Source: Sphingobacterium arenae
GTDB lineage: Bacteria > Bacteroidota > Bacteroidia > Sphingobacteriales > Sphingobacteriaceae
Assembly: GCF_014692505.1 (NCBI RefSeq)
Contig: NZ_JACNYK010000001.1
Location: 567,922-631,921, forward strand
Length of the DNA: 64,000 nt
Direction: 5' to 3'
Part shown: piece by piece, positions 9,121-20,200 of the stretch
How positions within the stretch are numbered: position 1 is the stretch's first letter
Layout of the letters: the number at the start of each line of letters is the position of its first letter
The notes under the pieces: generated by a model
Seen by the model: only the letters and a program-made list of their open reading frames with translations
Database searches by the model: none
What the model was told of the DNA's origin: nothing
Made by a program: the position numbers and the translations under genes

Positions 9121-11592
9121 ATGATAGGCGTTCGAAACTTTATAAAAAATGGAAAACACATGGGCATAGGGCTATTTGTTTTCGTCTTATGCATATTAAC
9201 AACTTACGGACAAGTTGATCAAGTTCGGAAAGCTCCGGCCTATCCCTTGATTACACATAATCCGAATTTCAGTATCTGGTCGACTAGTGATCTTCTGACA
9301 GATAAAGTCACGGAGCACTGGACCGGTGCAGCACACGGTTTGACTGGCTATCTTGAAGTCGACGGTACACTGTACCGTTTCATGGGCAAGGAGAAGCTCC
9401 GTTACACCTCGATAATAGCCGAGGACGAAAAGGCCAGTATTCGGTATGTAGAGCAGCCGCAAAACGAAGCTTGGCAATTGCCAGACTTTGAAGATTCAGA
9501 TTGGAAAGACGGCGTATTGCCTGTATCCGATGATAAATCAGTAGCGGGTACATTTTGGGCATCTGACAATATTTGGGTAAGGCGGGAGTTCTCGCTGGAT
9601 AAGATAAATGACAACGAGCCGCTATTCCTGAAATTGCATCATGATGATAACATTGAAGTGTATCTAAACGGGACGCTTGTGTTTAAAAGAGACGGTTGGA
9701 ACCATCGTTTCGATTATTTCGATATTTCGTCTAAAGCGAAAGGGCTTCTACGCAAAGGGCAAAATGTGCTTGCGGTTCACCTGAAAAATACGGCAGGTGG
9801 TCGCTTTTTAGATTTTGATTTAGTAAACAGTATGCCGTCTGATAAGGCGGAGGTATCCATTGCGGAACAAACATCGGTGGCGATAGAGGCTACACAAACA
9901 GCGTATACATTTGACGCCGGTGCAGTAGCGCTGAAGGTTACCTTTACTTCACCCTTATTGATGGATGATCTTGATCTTCTTGCGCGCCCCGTTTCCTATG
10001 TCTCTTATGAGGTGACAGCAAAGGATGGAAAGAAACATGATGTTAAGATACATCAGGAAGTATCTTCTGATATAGCGGTTTATATGCCCGACCAGCAAGA
10101 GGTAGAAGGGCAAGCCTATCAAGACGGAAAGCTCTCCATATTGAAAGTGGGTACCGTTGAGCAACCTGTATTGCAAAAGGGAGCCGACGATATGCGTATA
10201 GATTGGGGGTATTTATATGTGGCTGCTCCATCCGGAAACGATGTTAGGCAATTTTTGTCCGGGGGTAACGATCAGAAAAATGAGAATTCAAACCGAGGAA
10301 AATCGCTATCGTTGCATACCGAAATTTCTTTAGGTGCTGTCGGTTCCACTCCAGTACAGCGTTTCCTAACTATTGGGTATGATGAAATATATGCCATTCA
10401 GTATTTCCATACGGATTTACGTCCTTGGTGGAACAAAAATGGAAACCATTCTTTCGAAACACAGCTACATGCTGCGGTAAAAGATTATGAAAAACTGATG
10501 CAGCAGTGTGCTGATTTTGACAGAACCCTTAGAATGCATACGGATGAAGCAGGTGGAAAACAATACACCCACCTCTGTGTTTTAGCATACCGACAGAGTA
10601 TTGCAGCCCATACCCTGGTTGAAGGACCGGAAAAAGAAGTACTGTGGCTTTCCAAGGAAAATAACAGCGGAGGATTTATTAATACGGTAGATGTGACCTA
10701 TCCCTCGTCACCGCTATACTTAAAATATAACCCTGTCTTGCTACAAGGGATGCTCAATGGTATTTTCTATTTCAGTGAGAGTGGAAAATACCCACACCCT
10801 TGGGCGGCGCACGACCTCGGTACCTATCCTTTAGCTAATGGGCAGACGTATGGAGAGCCTATGCCGGTAGAAGAGTCCGGGAATATGTTGATTATGACGG
10901 CCGCAATAGCCCGCGCGCAGGGAAATGCGCGGTATGCAGAAAAACATTGGAAGACTCTAACCACGTGGGCTGATTATTTAGTGAAAGAAGGGTTGGATCC
11001 GAAAACCCAGCTCTGTACAGACGATTTCGCGGGTCATCTTGCGCGGAACGCCAATCTTTCGTTGAAAGCAATTATGGGAATAGCGAGTTATGCCCAGCTG
11101 GCAGAAATGTTAGGAAAAAAAGAAATTGCCAATCGTTACCGAAAGATTGCAGAGGACATGGTACCCCAATGGATGAACTTAGCAGACGGTGGCGATCACT
11201 ATGCACTAACGTTCGATGACCCAAACACCTGGAGTCAAAAATATAATCTCATTTGGGATAAGGTTTTGGATTTTAATCTGTTTCCCAAAGAAGTGGCTAC
11301 GAAAGAGATCGCTTATTATCTGCCACGGATGAATCGCTTTGGTCTGCCTCTTGATAGCCGTAAAAATTATACGAAGAACGACTGGATTATTTGGACGGCG
11401 ACATTAACGGACAACCAGACCACTTTTGAAAAGTTTATCGATCCGTTATACCGCTTTGTACTCGAGGCTCCTACGCGTGTACCGCTGAATGATTTCTATG
11501 ATAGTACGACCGGTATTCGCGAAAATTTTAAAGCGAGAAGTGTGGTTGGCGGGTTCTACATGAAGCTACTCGCCGACGAATGGACGCGGTAA
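9121..11592 (+). CDS. DUF4965/DUF1793 (glutaminase A-like) exported enzyme with a jelly-roll insert
   Basis: An 823-residue exported protein. After the signal peptide, RKAPAYPLITHNPNFSIWS and TGLTGYLEVDGTLYRFMG match the DUF4964/DUF5127 start. An inserted beta-sandwich at about residues 100-235 (WVRREFSL, LKLHHDDNIEVYLNGTLVF) resembles the sugar-binding domain of GH2 proteins. The C-terminal half (YPSSPLYLKYNP, HDLGTYPLANG, MPVEESGNMLIMTAA, CTDDFAGHLARNANLSLKA) is the DUF4965/DUF1793 (alpha/alpha)6-barrel-like domain annotated as glutaminase A in fungi. In Bacteroidota PULs such proteins are now thought to be glycosidases. The reaction here is unknown. Confidence 0.8.
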   Translation: MIGVRNFIKNGKHMGIGLFVFVLCILTTYGQVDQVRKAPAYPLITHNPNFSIWSTSDLLTDKVTEHWTGAAHGLTGYLEVDGTLYRFMGKEKLRYTSIIAEDEKASIRYVEQPQNEAWQLPDFEDSDWKDGVLPVSDDKSVAGTFWASDNIWVRREFSLDKINDNEPLFLKLHHDDNIEVYLNGTLVFKRDGWNHRFDYFDISSKAKGLLRKGQNVLAVHLKNTAGGRFLDFDLVNSMPSDKAEVSIAEQTSVAIEATQTAYTFDAGAVALKVTFTSPLLMDDLDLLARPVSYVSYEVTAKDGKKHDVKIHQEVSSDIAVYMPDQQEVEGQAYQDGKLSILKVGTVEQPVLQKGADDMRIDWGYLYVAAPSGNDVRQFLSGGNDQKNENSNRGKSLSLHTEISLGAVGSTPVQRFLTIGYDEIYAIQYFHTDLRPWWNKNGNHSFETQLHAAVKDYEKLMQQCADFDRTLRMHTDEAGGKQYTHLCVLAYRQSIAAHTLVEGPEKEVLWLSKENNSGGFINTVDVTYPSSPLYLKYNPVLLQGMLNGIFYFSESGKYPHPWAAHDLGTYPLANGQTYGEPMPVEESGNMLIMTAAIARAQGNARYAEKHWKTLTTWADYLVKEGLDPKTQLCTDDFAGHLARNANLSLKAIMGIASYAQLAEMLGKKEIANRYRKIAEDMVPQWMNLADGGDHYALTFDDPNTWSQKYNLIWDKVLDFNLFPKEVATKEIAYYLPRMNRFGLPLDSRKNYTKNDWIIWTATLTDNQTTFEKFIDPLYRFVLEAPTRVPLNDFYDSTTGIRENFKARSVVGGFYMKLLADEWTR

Positions 11593-11611
11593 TGATCGTT
11601 TTGATTAGACA

Positions 11612-11678
11612 TTGAGACGATTTGGTGCTATTTTGAATTAAAAGGTCAAGGTTTTATTTTCTTTATATTGCATTTTTG
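11612..11678 (+). promoter_or_regulatory. Paired TTGANAC direct repeat plus -7-like box upstream of GH2
   Basis: TTGAGAC (11612-11618) and TTGAATT (11633-11639) start 21 bp apart. Exactly 31 bp after the second lies CATTTTTG (11671-11678), one mismatch from the Bacteroidota -7 consensus TANNTTTG. The same 21/31 geometry recurs before PUL2 and on both sides of the PUL3 divergent region. I infer an activator site for an AraC-type regulator that drives GH2 and the two sulfatase genes as a separate unit. Confidence 0.55.
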
Positions 11679-11712
11679 AAATATAAACCGGGAAATCAAA
11701 ATAGAAACAATA

Positions 11713-13557
11713 ATGAAGCGATTTTTTGCATTTGCATGTTTAGTCACAACGAGCTGCTTCGCTGTTCAGGCGCAAGATTGGAAGCCAGCAGGCGACAAAA
11801 TTTTAACTACTTGGGGGGAACATCTGGATCCGGAGAATCCGCATCCAGAATACCCTAGACCACAATTGGAACGCAAGGAGAATTGGAAAACGTTAAACGG
11901 ATTATGGAAATATACCATTGTCGATAAATCCATTTCTGAAAAACCAACATCTTGGGAAGGAGATATATTGGTTCCGTTTGCTGTTGAATCAGCCCTATCT
12001 GGTGTAGGGAAGGAGGTCGGAAAAGACAAAGCTTTATGGTATAGTAGAACGATCTCCGTACCTAAAACCTTTCGTAAAGGACGTGCTTTGCTACATTTTG
12101 GTGCAGTAGACTGGCAGTGTGACGTATACGTTAATGGGCAGCATATCGGTCAACACGAGGGCGGTTTCGATCCATTTTCTTTCGATATTACCTCCGCTTT
12201 AAAGAAGGGAACCGAACAAGAAGTGGTGGTGCGCGTCTGGGATCCAACCAGTGACGGTCCGCAACCGCGTGGAAAGCAGATCAATAATCCACATGGGATT
12301 TGGTATACGCCGGTAACGGGCATATGGCAGACCGTTTGGTTAGAAAATGTGCCCGAGAGCTATATAGTTAACACAAAGCAGACACCAGACGTTGATCAGT
12401 CCTTACTGCATTTTTCGGCCGAAGTCGCGGAAGCAAAAGAGGGAGATCAACTGCTCGTGGAAGTTTATGACGGCGCGCAGAAGATTGCAGAACAACAATT
12501 TGCTGCAAACCAAGCGTTAGCTTTGTCCTTGAAGAACCCTATGCTATGGAACCCGGACAATCCGAAACTTTATGATTTGGATATCAAGCTGGTGCGTAAG
12601 GGTAAGGTAATCGACCAAGTTAAAAGCTATTTCGCTATGCGAAAAATAAGTGTAAAAACAGGTAATGATGGTATTCAGCGCATGTATTTGAATGATGAGT
12701 TTGTGTTTCATTATGGGCCGTTAGATCAAGGCTGGTGGCCAGATGGACTACATACTCCGCCGAGCGATGAAGCGTTGAAATTTGATGTTGTCAAAACGAA
12801 GGAAATGGGGTTCAACATGATCCGTAAGCATATCAAAGTGGAACAAGCCCGCTGGTATCGTCACTGTGACAGCATTGGCATTTTGGTGTGGCAGGACATG
12901 CCGAGTGGAGATCTTGGCGAAAATATCTGGGACATGCAGCCCGGTAAAATTTCCAACGGTATACACGATAAGAACAGGACATCCGAATCGGAAGCAATTT
13001 ATAAAAAGGAATGGAAGGCTATAATGGATGCATTACATAACTTTCCGAGCATCGTCGTTTGGGTACCTTTCAATGAGGCCTGGGGGCAGTTTAAAACGAA
13101 AGAGATTACAGAATGGACCATGAATTATGACCCATCTCGGTTAGTGAATAGTGCTAGTGGTGGTAACTTTGCCTATATCGGACATATATTGGATATCCAC
13201 AATTACCCCGGTGCGGCTATGCCCGATCCGAATCTTTTCGGTGACAAATTTGTATTGGCTTTGGGCGAGTTTGGCGGACTGGGATTACCGGTAGAAGGCC
13301 ACACTTGGCAGGAAAAAGACAACTGGGGTTATCAATCGTTTAAAAACAAAGAAGAGCTTAAAAAGCGTTATCAGGAATTGGTAACAGATTTGAACGCGTT
13401 AGTCAAGCGTGGTTTGTCTGCAGGCGTTTATACCCAAACAACGGATGTGGAGGTAGAAACCAACGGGTTAATGACGTATGATAGGAAAGTGATTAAAATT
13501 CCAGAAGCAGAGCTTAAAAAGATGCACGAAGTGTTATACCAACATGTTGTCCAGTAA
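11713..13557 (+). CDS. GH2-family glycoside hydrolase
   Basis: A 614-residue exported protein (signal ending near CFAVQAQ). Domain order is classic GH2: a jelly-roll sugar-binding domain (WKTLNGLWKY; ALWYSRTISVP; VDWQCDVYVNGQHIGQHEGG), an immunoglobulin-like domain (KNPMLWNPDNPKLYDLDI), and a TIM barrel with acid/base Glu455 in VWVPFNEAWGQF and a candidate nucleophile Glu519 in LALGEFGGLGLP. The missing C-terminal domains make it shorter than LacZ and closer to compact Bacteroidota GH2 enzymes. Activity (beta-galactosidase, glucuronidase, mannosidase or arabinosidase) cannot be fixed from sequence. Sulfatase genes follow at 21 and 9 bp gaps, suggesting action on a sulfated glycan. Confidence 0.88.
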   Translation: MKRFFAFACLVTTSCFAVQAQDWKPAGDKILTTWGEHLDPENPHPEYPRPQLERKENWKTLNGLWKYTIVDKSISEKPTSWEGDILVPFAVESALSGVGKEVGKDKALWYSRTISVPKTFRKGRALLHFGAVDWQCDVYVNGQHIGQHEGGFDPFSFDITSALKKGTEQEVVVRVWDPTSDGPQPRGKQINNPHGIWYTPVTGIWQTVWLENVPESYIVNTKQTPDVDQSLLHFSAEVAEAKEGDQLLVEVYDGAQKIAEQQFAANQALALSLKNPMLWNPDNPKLYDLDIKLVRKGKVIDQVKSYFAMRKISVKTGNDGIQRMYLNDEFVFHYGPLDQGWWPDGLHTPPSDEALKFDVVKTKEMGFNMIRKHIKVEQARWYRHCDSIGILVWQDMPSGDLGENIWDMQPGKISNGIHDKNRTSESEAIYKKEWKAIMDALHNFPSIVVWVPFNEAWGQFKTKEITEWTMNYDPSRLVNSASGGNFAYIGHILDIHNYPGAAMPDPNLFGDKFVLALGEFGGLGLPVEGHTWQEKDNWGYQSFKNKEELKKRYQELVTDLNALVKRGLSAGVYTQTTDVEVETNGLMTYDRKVIKIPEAELKKMHEVLYQHVVQ

Positions 13558-13578
13558 TAATGTGTTAAGATAACCTCA

Positions 13579-14967
13579 ATGATGAATGTCGTTATCAAAA
13601 GTATATTCCTAATTGGGTTCCTAATGCAAACCCTTACTTCTTGGAGTCAGGAACAACCCCATATTATCGTGATTTTAACCGATGATATGGGGTTTAGTGA
13701 TATCGGTGCATTTGGCGGAAATTTCGTTCCGACTCCTCGGCTTGACCAGTTTGCGTTAGAAGGTAGCCGGTTCACCCAATACTATAGTGCATCCCCGATT
13801 TGCAGCCCTTCGCGCACGAGTATTCTCACCGGTATGTTCCCGGCAGAATGGAATTTTACTACCTTTTTAAACAACAGACGGAGCAACGAACTGGCGGAGC
13901 AGGCCAACTATCTACATGTACACGCACCTTCTATCGCTAAGATCCTGAAAGGTGCAGGCTATACAACGGCACATTTTGGGAAATGGCATATGGGCGGCGG
14001 AAGGGATATAAAAAATGCGCCAAAATTTAAGAAATATGGTTTTGATGAGCACGCCAGCACCTATGAAAGCCCAGAGCCGGATCCGGTATTGACAGCTACC
14101 GACTGGATATGGTCCGACGTAGATAGCGTAAAGCGTTGGGATAGGACAGCTTACTTCGTGGATAAAACGCTTGACTTTTTGCGTCGGCATCAGGGCACAC
14201 CCTGTTTTGTGAATTTATGGCCCGACGATATGCACGATCCTTGGGTGCCTGAAGAGAACCGGCGGCAGTCGGGTCAGTTTCCGATGAACCCTAAGGAAGA
14301 GGCCGCATTCAAACTCGTGTTGGCCGAGTTTGATAAACAAATGGGCAGGCTCTTCGACGGACTGCGTGAACTAGGTATCGCCGAGAATACCGTGGTCATC
14401 TTCACCAGTGACAACGGTGCATTGCCGAGTTTCAAGGGCAGTCGAAACGGAGGCCTTCGCGGCACGAAGCTTTCGCTGTACGAAGGTGGTATACGAATGC
14501 CGTTCATTGTGCGTTGGCCAGGCCAAGTGCCTGCAGGCGCAACAGACAGTGTTTCGGTATTGAATTCGACAGATTTGGTGCCGACACTAGCCCACATCGC
14601 AACTGCCGAGATACCCGCCAATTACAAAGGTGATGGTGAAGATCGCAAGTCCGTTTGGTTAGGAACACCAGCGCCGCGTACTAAAGATATGTATTGGGAA
14701 TATGGTAGGAATGATTATGCGTTTAATTTCCCACGTGGTAGAGACCGAAGTCCCAATCTGGCTATCCGGTCGGGGAAATGGAAGCTGCTTATGGATAACC
14801 ACAAAAATAATCCCGAATTGTATAATATGGAGATGGATCGCTATGAAACGAGGAATGTAGCCGACGCGCATCCGGATATTGTCAAGGAGCTGCGGACGAA
14901 GCTGATTACTTGGCGTACTTACTTGCCGGAATTGACGACCGGTCGGGCAAATCCACCGGTTGATTGA
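13579..14967 (+). CDS. Exported type I (formylglycine) sulfatase, arylsulfatase A-like
   Basis: A 462-residue enzyme with a signal peptide. The metal-binding start is IVILTDDMGFSDIG. The formylglycine motif CSPSRTSILTG places the modified cysteine at residue 75. Other S1 motifs are HFGKWHMGGG, a central DMHDPW block, and TSDNGALPSFKGSRNGGLRG. The conversion of Cys to formylglycine needs an anaerobic or aerobic maturase not present in this window. It is predicted to remove O-sulfate from a glycan processed by the neighbouring GH2 enzyme. The S1 subfamily, and so regiospecificity, is not determined. Confidence 0.9.
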   Translation: MMNVVIKSIFLIGFLMQTLTSWSQEQPHIIVILTDDMGFSDIGAFGGNFVPTPRLDQFALEGSRFTQYYSASPICSPSRTSILTGMFPAEWNFTTFLNNRRSNELAEQANYLHVHAPSIAKILKGAGYTTAHFGKWHMGGGRDIKNAPKFKKYGFDEHASTYESPEPDPVLTATDWIWSDVDSVKRWDRTAYFVDKTLDFLRRHQGTPCFVNLWPDDMHDPWVPEENRRQSGQFPMNPKEEAAFKLVLAEFDKQMGRLFDGLRELGIAENTVVIFTSDNGALPSFKGSRNGGLRGTKLSLYEGGIRMPFIVRWPGQVPAGATDSVSVLNSTDLVPTLAHIATAEIPANYKGDGEDRKSVWLGTPAPRTKDMYWEYGRNDYAFNFPRGRDRSPNLAIRSGKWKLLMDNHKNNPELYNMEMDRYETRNVADAHPDIVKELRTKLITWRTYLPELTTGRANPPVD

Positions 14968-14976
14968 GTATAGCTG

Positions 14977-16467
14977 ATGAATAGGAGAACTTATCTTTTA
15001 ATAGCGGCGTCGATGGTACTGTCTCTTCTTGTGAGTGCACAAGAGAAGAAGCCTAATATCCTGTTTATTCTCGTCGATGACCTGCGTCCGGCAATAGGGG
15101 CGTACGGAGATCCTGTCGCAATCACACCGAACATCGACAAGCTGGCTGCACAAGGATTCCGGTTTGAGCGAGCGTATTCCAATCAAGCCGTTTGCGCGCC
15201 CTCGCGGTTTAATCTGCTGTTGGGTAGCAGGTCTACCTCGTCGGGAATTTACGGATTCGGACAAAATTTTCGGGACTATTATCCAGATGCCGTGACCCTG
15301 CCGCAATATTTTAAGCAACACGGTTATCACACCGAATCAATGGGTAAGGTCTTTCATATTGGCCATGGTACTTACGCGGATGACCTATCTTGGAGCGTGC
15401 CACACCACAAGGAGTTGGTCATCGAGTACGTTGATCCGACCAGTAAAGCGTTGGGGTTCACGCGTGAAGAAGCGCTCTTTTCGAATCAGGACGCTCGTGG
15501 ATTGCCTCGGGGGCGCGCCTGGGAGTTACCTGATGTTGCCGACGATGCCTATGCGGATGGTCGTGTCGCGAAGCGGGCGGTTAATCGCCTTCGGGAATTA
15601 AAATCGCAACCGGATCAACCGTTTTTCTTGGCCGTAGGTTTCGCCCGGCCGCATCTACCATTTTCTGTGCCTAAAAAGTACTGGGCGCTGTATGATGAAC
15701 CGAATTTACCATTACCTACACATCGTGTGCGACCGGAAGGGGCGCCTCCATATGCCGTGAAATACGGTGTGGAAATCGATCAGTATACTCCCATTCCGAC
15801 CCATGTTACAGAAGCTGCCTTTCCGGATAGTCTTAGCCGTAAATTGATACACGGCTATTATGCCGGTGTGAGTTATGTGGATACCCAGATTGGCAAGGTG
15901 CTGGAAGAACTTAGTGCGCTTGGTCTCGATGAAAATACGATTGTCGTGCTCTGGGGCGACCACGGCTATATGCTGGGTGATATGGGCATGTGGACGAAGC
16001 ACGTCAATTATGAGTTGGCGAATCATATACCCTTAATTATTTCTGCACCAGGCTTGGTACAGGCAGGTACCCATACCGCGCAGCTCACCGAGACGGTCGA
16101 CATTTACCCCACGTTGGTGGAACTCGCCGGATTGCCGGTTCCGCAGGTGCCGCAACCCGTTGATGGGTTAAGTATGGTGCCTGTACTCCAGGATCCGGAA
16201 GTCCGGGTCCGGGATCATGCCTACCACAGTTTTCCGAGAGGAGGACGGTTGGGGCGGGCTATCCGTACCGATCGCTATCGTATGGTGGAATGGAAGAAAA
16301 TCGGCGATACCACGGGAAACGCGGAATATGAGTTGTACGATTATCAGCATGGGTCGCGCGAAGTCAAGAATATTGCCGCAGAACATCAGGAGGTGCTCCG
16401 GGAGCTTCAGACCATTCTGGGACGGCATCCGGCACCGATGCCAGGGCGTGTTCCATCATCTCGATAA
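14977..16467 (+). CDS. Exported type I sulfatase, iduronate-2-sulfatase-like
   Basis: A 496-residue sulfatase with a signal ending near LLVSAQ. It shows ILFILVDDLRPAIGAYG, typical of iduronate-2-sulfatase-like (S1_7-type) enzymes, and the formylglycine motif CAPSRFNLLLGSRSTSSG with the catalytic Cys at residue 73. It also has the metal-site block LWGDHGYMLGDMGMWTKH. It starts 9 bp after the previous sulfatase gene, so the pair is cotranscribed and likely acts in sequence on differently placed sulfates. The IDS-like label describes sequence type. The real substrate may be another 2- or 3-sulfated sugar. Confidence 0.9.
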   Translation: MNRRTYLLIAASMVLSLLVSAQEKKPNILFILVDDLRPAIGAYGDPVAITPNIDKLAAQGFRFERAYSNQAVCAPSRFNLLLGSRSTSSGIYGFGQNFRDYYPDAVTLPQYFKQHGYHTESMGKVFHIGHGTYADDLSWSVPHHKELVIEYVDPTSKALGFTREEALFSNQDARGLPRGRAWELPDVADDAYADGRVAKRAVNRLRELKSQPDQPFFLAVGFARPHLPFSVPKKYWALYDEPNLPLPTHRVRPEGAPPYAVKYGVEIDQYTPIPTHVTEAAFPDSLSRKLIHGYYAGVSYVDTQIGKVLEELSALGLDENTIVVLWGDHGYMLGDMGMWTKHVNYELANHIPLIISAPGLVQAGTHTAQLTETVDIYPTLVELAGLPVPQVPQPVDGLSMVPVLQDPEVRVRDHAYHSFPRGGRLGRAIRTDRYRMVEWKKIGDTTGNAEYELYDYQHGSREVKNIAAEHQEVLRELQTILGRHPAPMPGRVPSSR

Positions 16468-16480
16468 CCCTTTTGTTACG

Positions 16481-17260
16481 TTATTTATGCTTTGCCGCGT
16501 AGTCTTTCGGGCTGATCCCAAATTGCTTTTGGAAATTTCGGGAAAAATGTGATGCGGTGCTAAAACCCAAAAGATCGGCAATCTCATAAACCTTATATTC
16601 GCCATCCAACAGCAGTTGGCTAGCTTTATTTAATCGTGTCAAGTTGATGAGTTCATTGGGTGATAGATCAGAAAGAACCTTTATTTTTCGATAAAGCGTC
16701 GGTCTGCTCATATGCAATCGATCGGCCAACATATCCACACAAAGTGCAGGATCGGCCATATTTTGTAAAATTAGTTTATTGATCTTTTTTAAGAAGGCTT
16801 GGTCAGATTTGTTATGCCCACTGATATCCAAGGGGCTGCTCGGTATTCGTTGGAAATGATCTTTGACATGTTTTCTATTGCGCAAGAGGCTAGCTATTTG
16901 AGCCTCCAGAAAGTTTGGTGAAAACGGTTTCTCAATGTAAGCGTCTGCCCCATATTCCAAGCCTTCTATCTTGGATTGTAGACTGTTTTTAGCCGTTAAC
17001 ATAATAAAAGGGATATGGCTGTACTGTTCATCTTCTTTCAGTTTAGTGCAGAACTCATAACCATTTAATTGGGGCATCATGATGTCGCTGACGATCAGGT
17101 CCACGTCATGTGCATACACGTATTCCAAAGCCTCTCGTCCATTAAGCGCTTTGACCACCTCATACTTCTCCTCTAAGTCATCCGCTATAAAATCCAAGAT
17201 GTCCACATGGTCATCTGCTAACAAAATAACGGACTTTTCTATTGCCAAATCGATATGCAT
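16481..17260 (-). CDS. Response regulator with AraC-type DNA-binding domain (split HTCS output half)
   Basis: A 259-residue protein. Residues about 9-120 are a receiver domain with acidic pocket ADDHVD, phosphoacceptor Asp59 in LIVSDIMMPQLNG, and Lys111 in IEKPFSP. Residues about 150-259 are an AraC/XylS double helix-turn-helix (MLADRLHMSRPTLYRKIKVL; EIADLLGFSTASHFSRNFQK). It starts 5 nt after the sensor kinase stop, in a different frame. Hybrid two-component regulators of Bacteroides carry both halves in one polypeptide in this same order; here they are two genes. It probably binds the paired direct repeats found before the PULs. It converges on the sulfatase gene with a 13-bp gap. Confidence 0.93.
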   Translation of the reverse strand: MHIDLAIEKSVILLADDHVDILDFIADDLEEKYEVVKALNGREALEYVYAHDVDLIVSDIMMPQLNGYEFCTKLKEDEQYSHIPFIMLTAKNSLQSKIEGLEYGADAYIEKPFSPNFLEAQIASLLRNRKHVKDHFQRIPSSPLDISGHNKSDQAFLKKINKLILQNMADPALCVDMLADRLHMSRPTLYRKIKVLSDLSPNELINLTRLNKASQLLLDGEYKVYEIADLLGFSTASHFSRNFQKQFGISPKDYAAKHK

Positions 17261-17265
17261 AGCAT

Positions 17266-20200
17266 TTATAATGGTATCTCTAAAACAAATATATTCAAAT
17301 TTTCTGAATTCTTTTTATAAACTAATGTGCCACCATGCAAAGAAGTAAATGAATAAGCCAGTGCCAGCCCGAGTCCCGATCCTTTAACGCGATAGTGCGT
17401 ACTGGCGCGCTGAAAGGGTTCGAAAATCTGTGTTATCTCTTCGTCTGAAAGTAGAACACCATCGTTTTTTACCTCTATGCAGAAACTCGCCCTTTCTGCA
17501 ACTTTATAAAGATTAACATGGACCTCCTTTTCCGCATACTTCGTCGCATTTGACAGTAAGTTGGAAAGAATCTTATACATCGCTTCAATATCAACGTCGG
17601 CATATAAGGTTTTGTCCAGGCACTTGGTCAGCTTGATTTGTTTGCTTTCTATTAGCGGCGCAAAATCCTGTAAACAGATTAAAATAAGGGAAGCTACCGA
17701 TTGTCTCTTAAGCTTTAAAGAAAAATGTTCGCTTTCTACTTTTCTGAAGTCCAGAAGATTGTCTGTCATTAAGAGTAGTTTTTCCGTGTTTTGGTGGATC
17801 GTTTTTAGCCACTTTTCCGATTTTTTCGGCTCGGCACCCAACATTATTTTTTCAAGCGGCGCTTTGATCAGTGTTAATGGTGTTTTAATATCATGGGTTA
17901 TCTGCATGAAAAAGTCCATCTTAGCCTTGTAAAGTTCTTTTTCCTTATGTGCTTTGATTTTCTCTAGTCGTTGTCTATTCTTTTCTTTCATTTTTTGGTC
18001 GTACCAATAGAGCACCATACCTATTAACCCCAGAGAGAACAATGCATAAATAATGTAAGCCGGAACACTGGCCCAAAAGGGCGGAAGTATGACGATTTCC
18101 AACGACTTTATTTTTGAAATAGGTGTCTTGTTGGCATCAGCAGCCATAACCTCGAACGTATATTTCCCGGGAGGAATTTTTGTGAAATTTGCTTTTGTAT
18201 TGTTTCTTAAAAAAGTCCATGTTGTGTCTAGCCCGACGAGACGGTACAGGTAGGAGGTCGCATTAGCTGACGCAAAATTTAAGGCAACAAAATCAAGACT
18301 AACGGTTGATTCATCGTATTTCAATTTGATGCTGTTTGTGTATAAGATGGATTTGGACAGCGCGCTGTTTTTGTCTTGTATAGTTAGTTCATGTTGATTG
18401 GTTTGGATGCCGGTAATGTAAATAGGCGTGTAAAAATCTGTCTTATATAAGTCGGTAACGGATGACGGATCGAATCGGATTAGTCCTTTCGACGCTCCAA
18501 AATAAAGCAAGCCGTTAGAATCCTTGAACGCCGAGTTATAATTAAATTGAAGATCCAATAGACCGTGTTCTAAACTATACGTTTCAATGCGATGAGACAG
18601 AATATTCATTTTCACCAATCCTTTGGTAGTCGATATCCATAAATTCTCGGAATCGTCTTCCTGCATAGCTAAGATAAGGTTGCTCGGTAGCCCATCTTTT
18701 GAGGTGAAACGTTTGAAGGACTGATTATTTTCATCATAAATACATAGCCCACTCTCTGTGGCAACCCAAATCTTTCCTTTTGAATCTTGAAATACACGAT
18801 TAACGCGATTACTGCTAATCGTCGAATGGTCTTTTGGGTCGTGTACAAAACGGGTCGGTTTTTCTTGGCCTGATTTTAATTTATATAAACCATCGCGCCA
18901 GGTAGTAAACCATAGTGTTTGTTCCCTATCCTCAAAGATCGATGTAAAAAAGACGTGATCCGGGGCACGTTTAAAGGGAATAAATCGATTTTCCCCTGGA
19001 ATAAACTGGAAGATCCCCGGTGCAGTTGCCAATAAAATTTTCCCGTTTGATGTCTTGTAAATATGATAAATAAAATTACTCTTGAGGGCTTGATTCGTAT
19101 TGTTAGAATCAAAGTGTTTGATCACTTTTTTTTGTCGTATATCGATCACGTCAAGCCCCTGGAAAAACGTACCGATCAATAAACTGTCTCCTGTAATGAG
19201 CAAGCCATGTATATTGGTATGCGCTAAACCATCTTCTGGCCCGAAATTGATAAAATTATTTGATTTTTGATCCCAATAGGCCAATCCCTGATCCTCTGTG
19301 CCTATCCAAAGGTTTTGTTGTCCATCCTCCACAATTTCTCTAACAGCATGGCCCCCAATCGAATTGGGCGAGTTACGCGGGAATATCTTTTCAAATAGGT
19401 TATGTTGCGGATGGTAATAGTTTATTCCGCCAAAAAAGGTACCAATCCATATCCCATCTTGGTTATCTTTCATAACAGCGTAAATGGCATTATCCGAAAG
19501 ACTCCACGGATTATCTTTTTCATGCGTAATATGCGTTGTTTTATGGGTATGCATGTCGTGCACGAATAGCCCACTTTCTGTCCCAATCCATAGCTGATTT
19601 TCGTTTATTTGCGCTATTTCTCGTACATAAAGCGGCTTATTGCCGATGTTTTTGATCATGTGCTGGGTTTCCTTGCTGTCTCTGTTCCATTTGTAAACCC
19701 CGTGATGAGACGTTCCGATCCAAATGTCGTTGTTGTCGTCTACAAACAGCTCTTCCACGCCGCCCGTGAATTGCTTCCCGTTGGAAAAAGTATACTCTTT
19801 CCCGCTGTTCACATGGCAGATACTTTCCTTTAACCCTATCCAAACTTCGTTATTCTGGTCAATACAGAAGGCATGCGTTTTTTCCTTCCATCGCTCTGCA
19901 TAGGTTTTATCGACTTGTTGCGTCTTTGGATCGTATTTGTGCAGGCTGCTATTGGAAATAAACCAAATATTTCCCTGTTGATCTTCGGAGATCTGTAAAC
20001 TCTCACTTTTGTAAACCTTATCAAAAAGAGAAAATTCCTCCTGCTGCGGATCATAGATATAGATGCCCTGATCGGTTCCCACCCAAATCTCGTTTGTTTT
20101 GCGCACCATAAGGCTGTGGATCAGGTTGCTTCCTAAACTTTTCTCATTTTCCGATTCGTGAAAAAAGTTTTTGAAGCGATATCCATCAAACCGGTTCAAC

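Noticed and set aside
14274..14621. 115-codon frame opposite the first sulfatase gene
   Set aside because: Antisense to conserved sulfatase motifs. No independent support.
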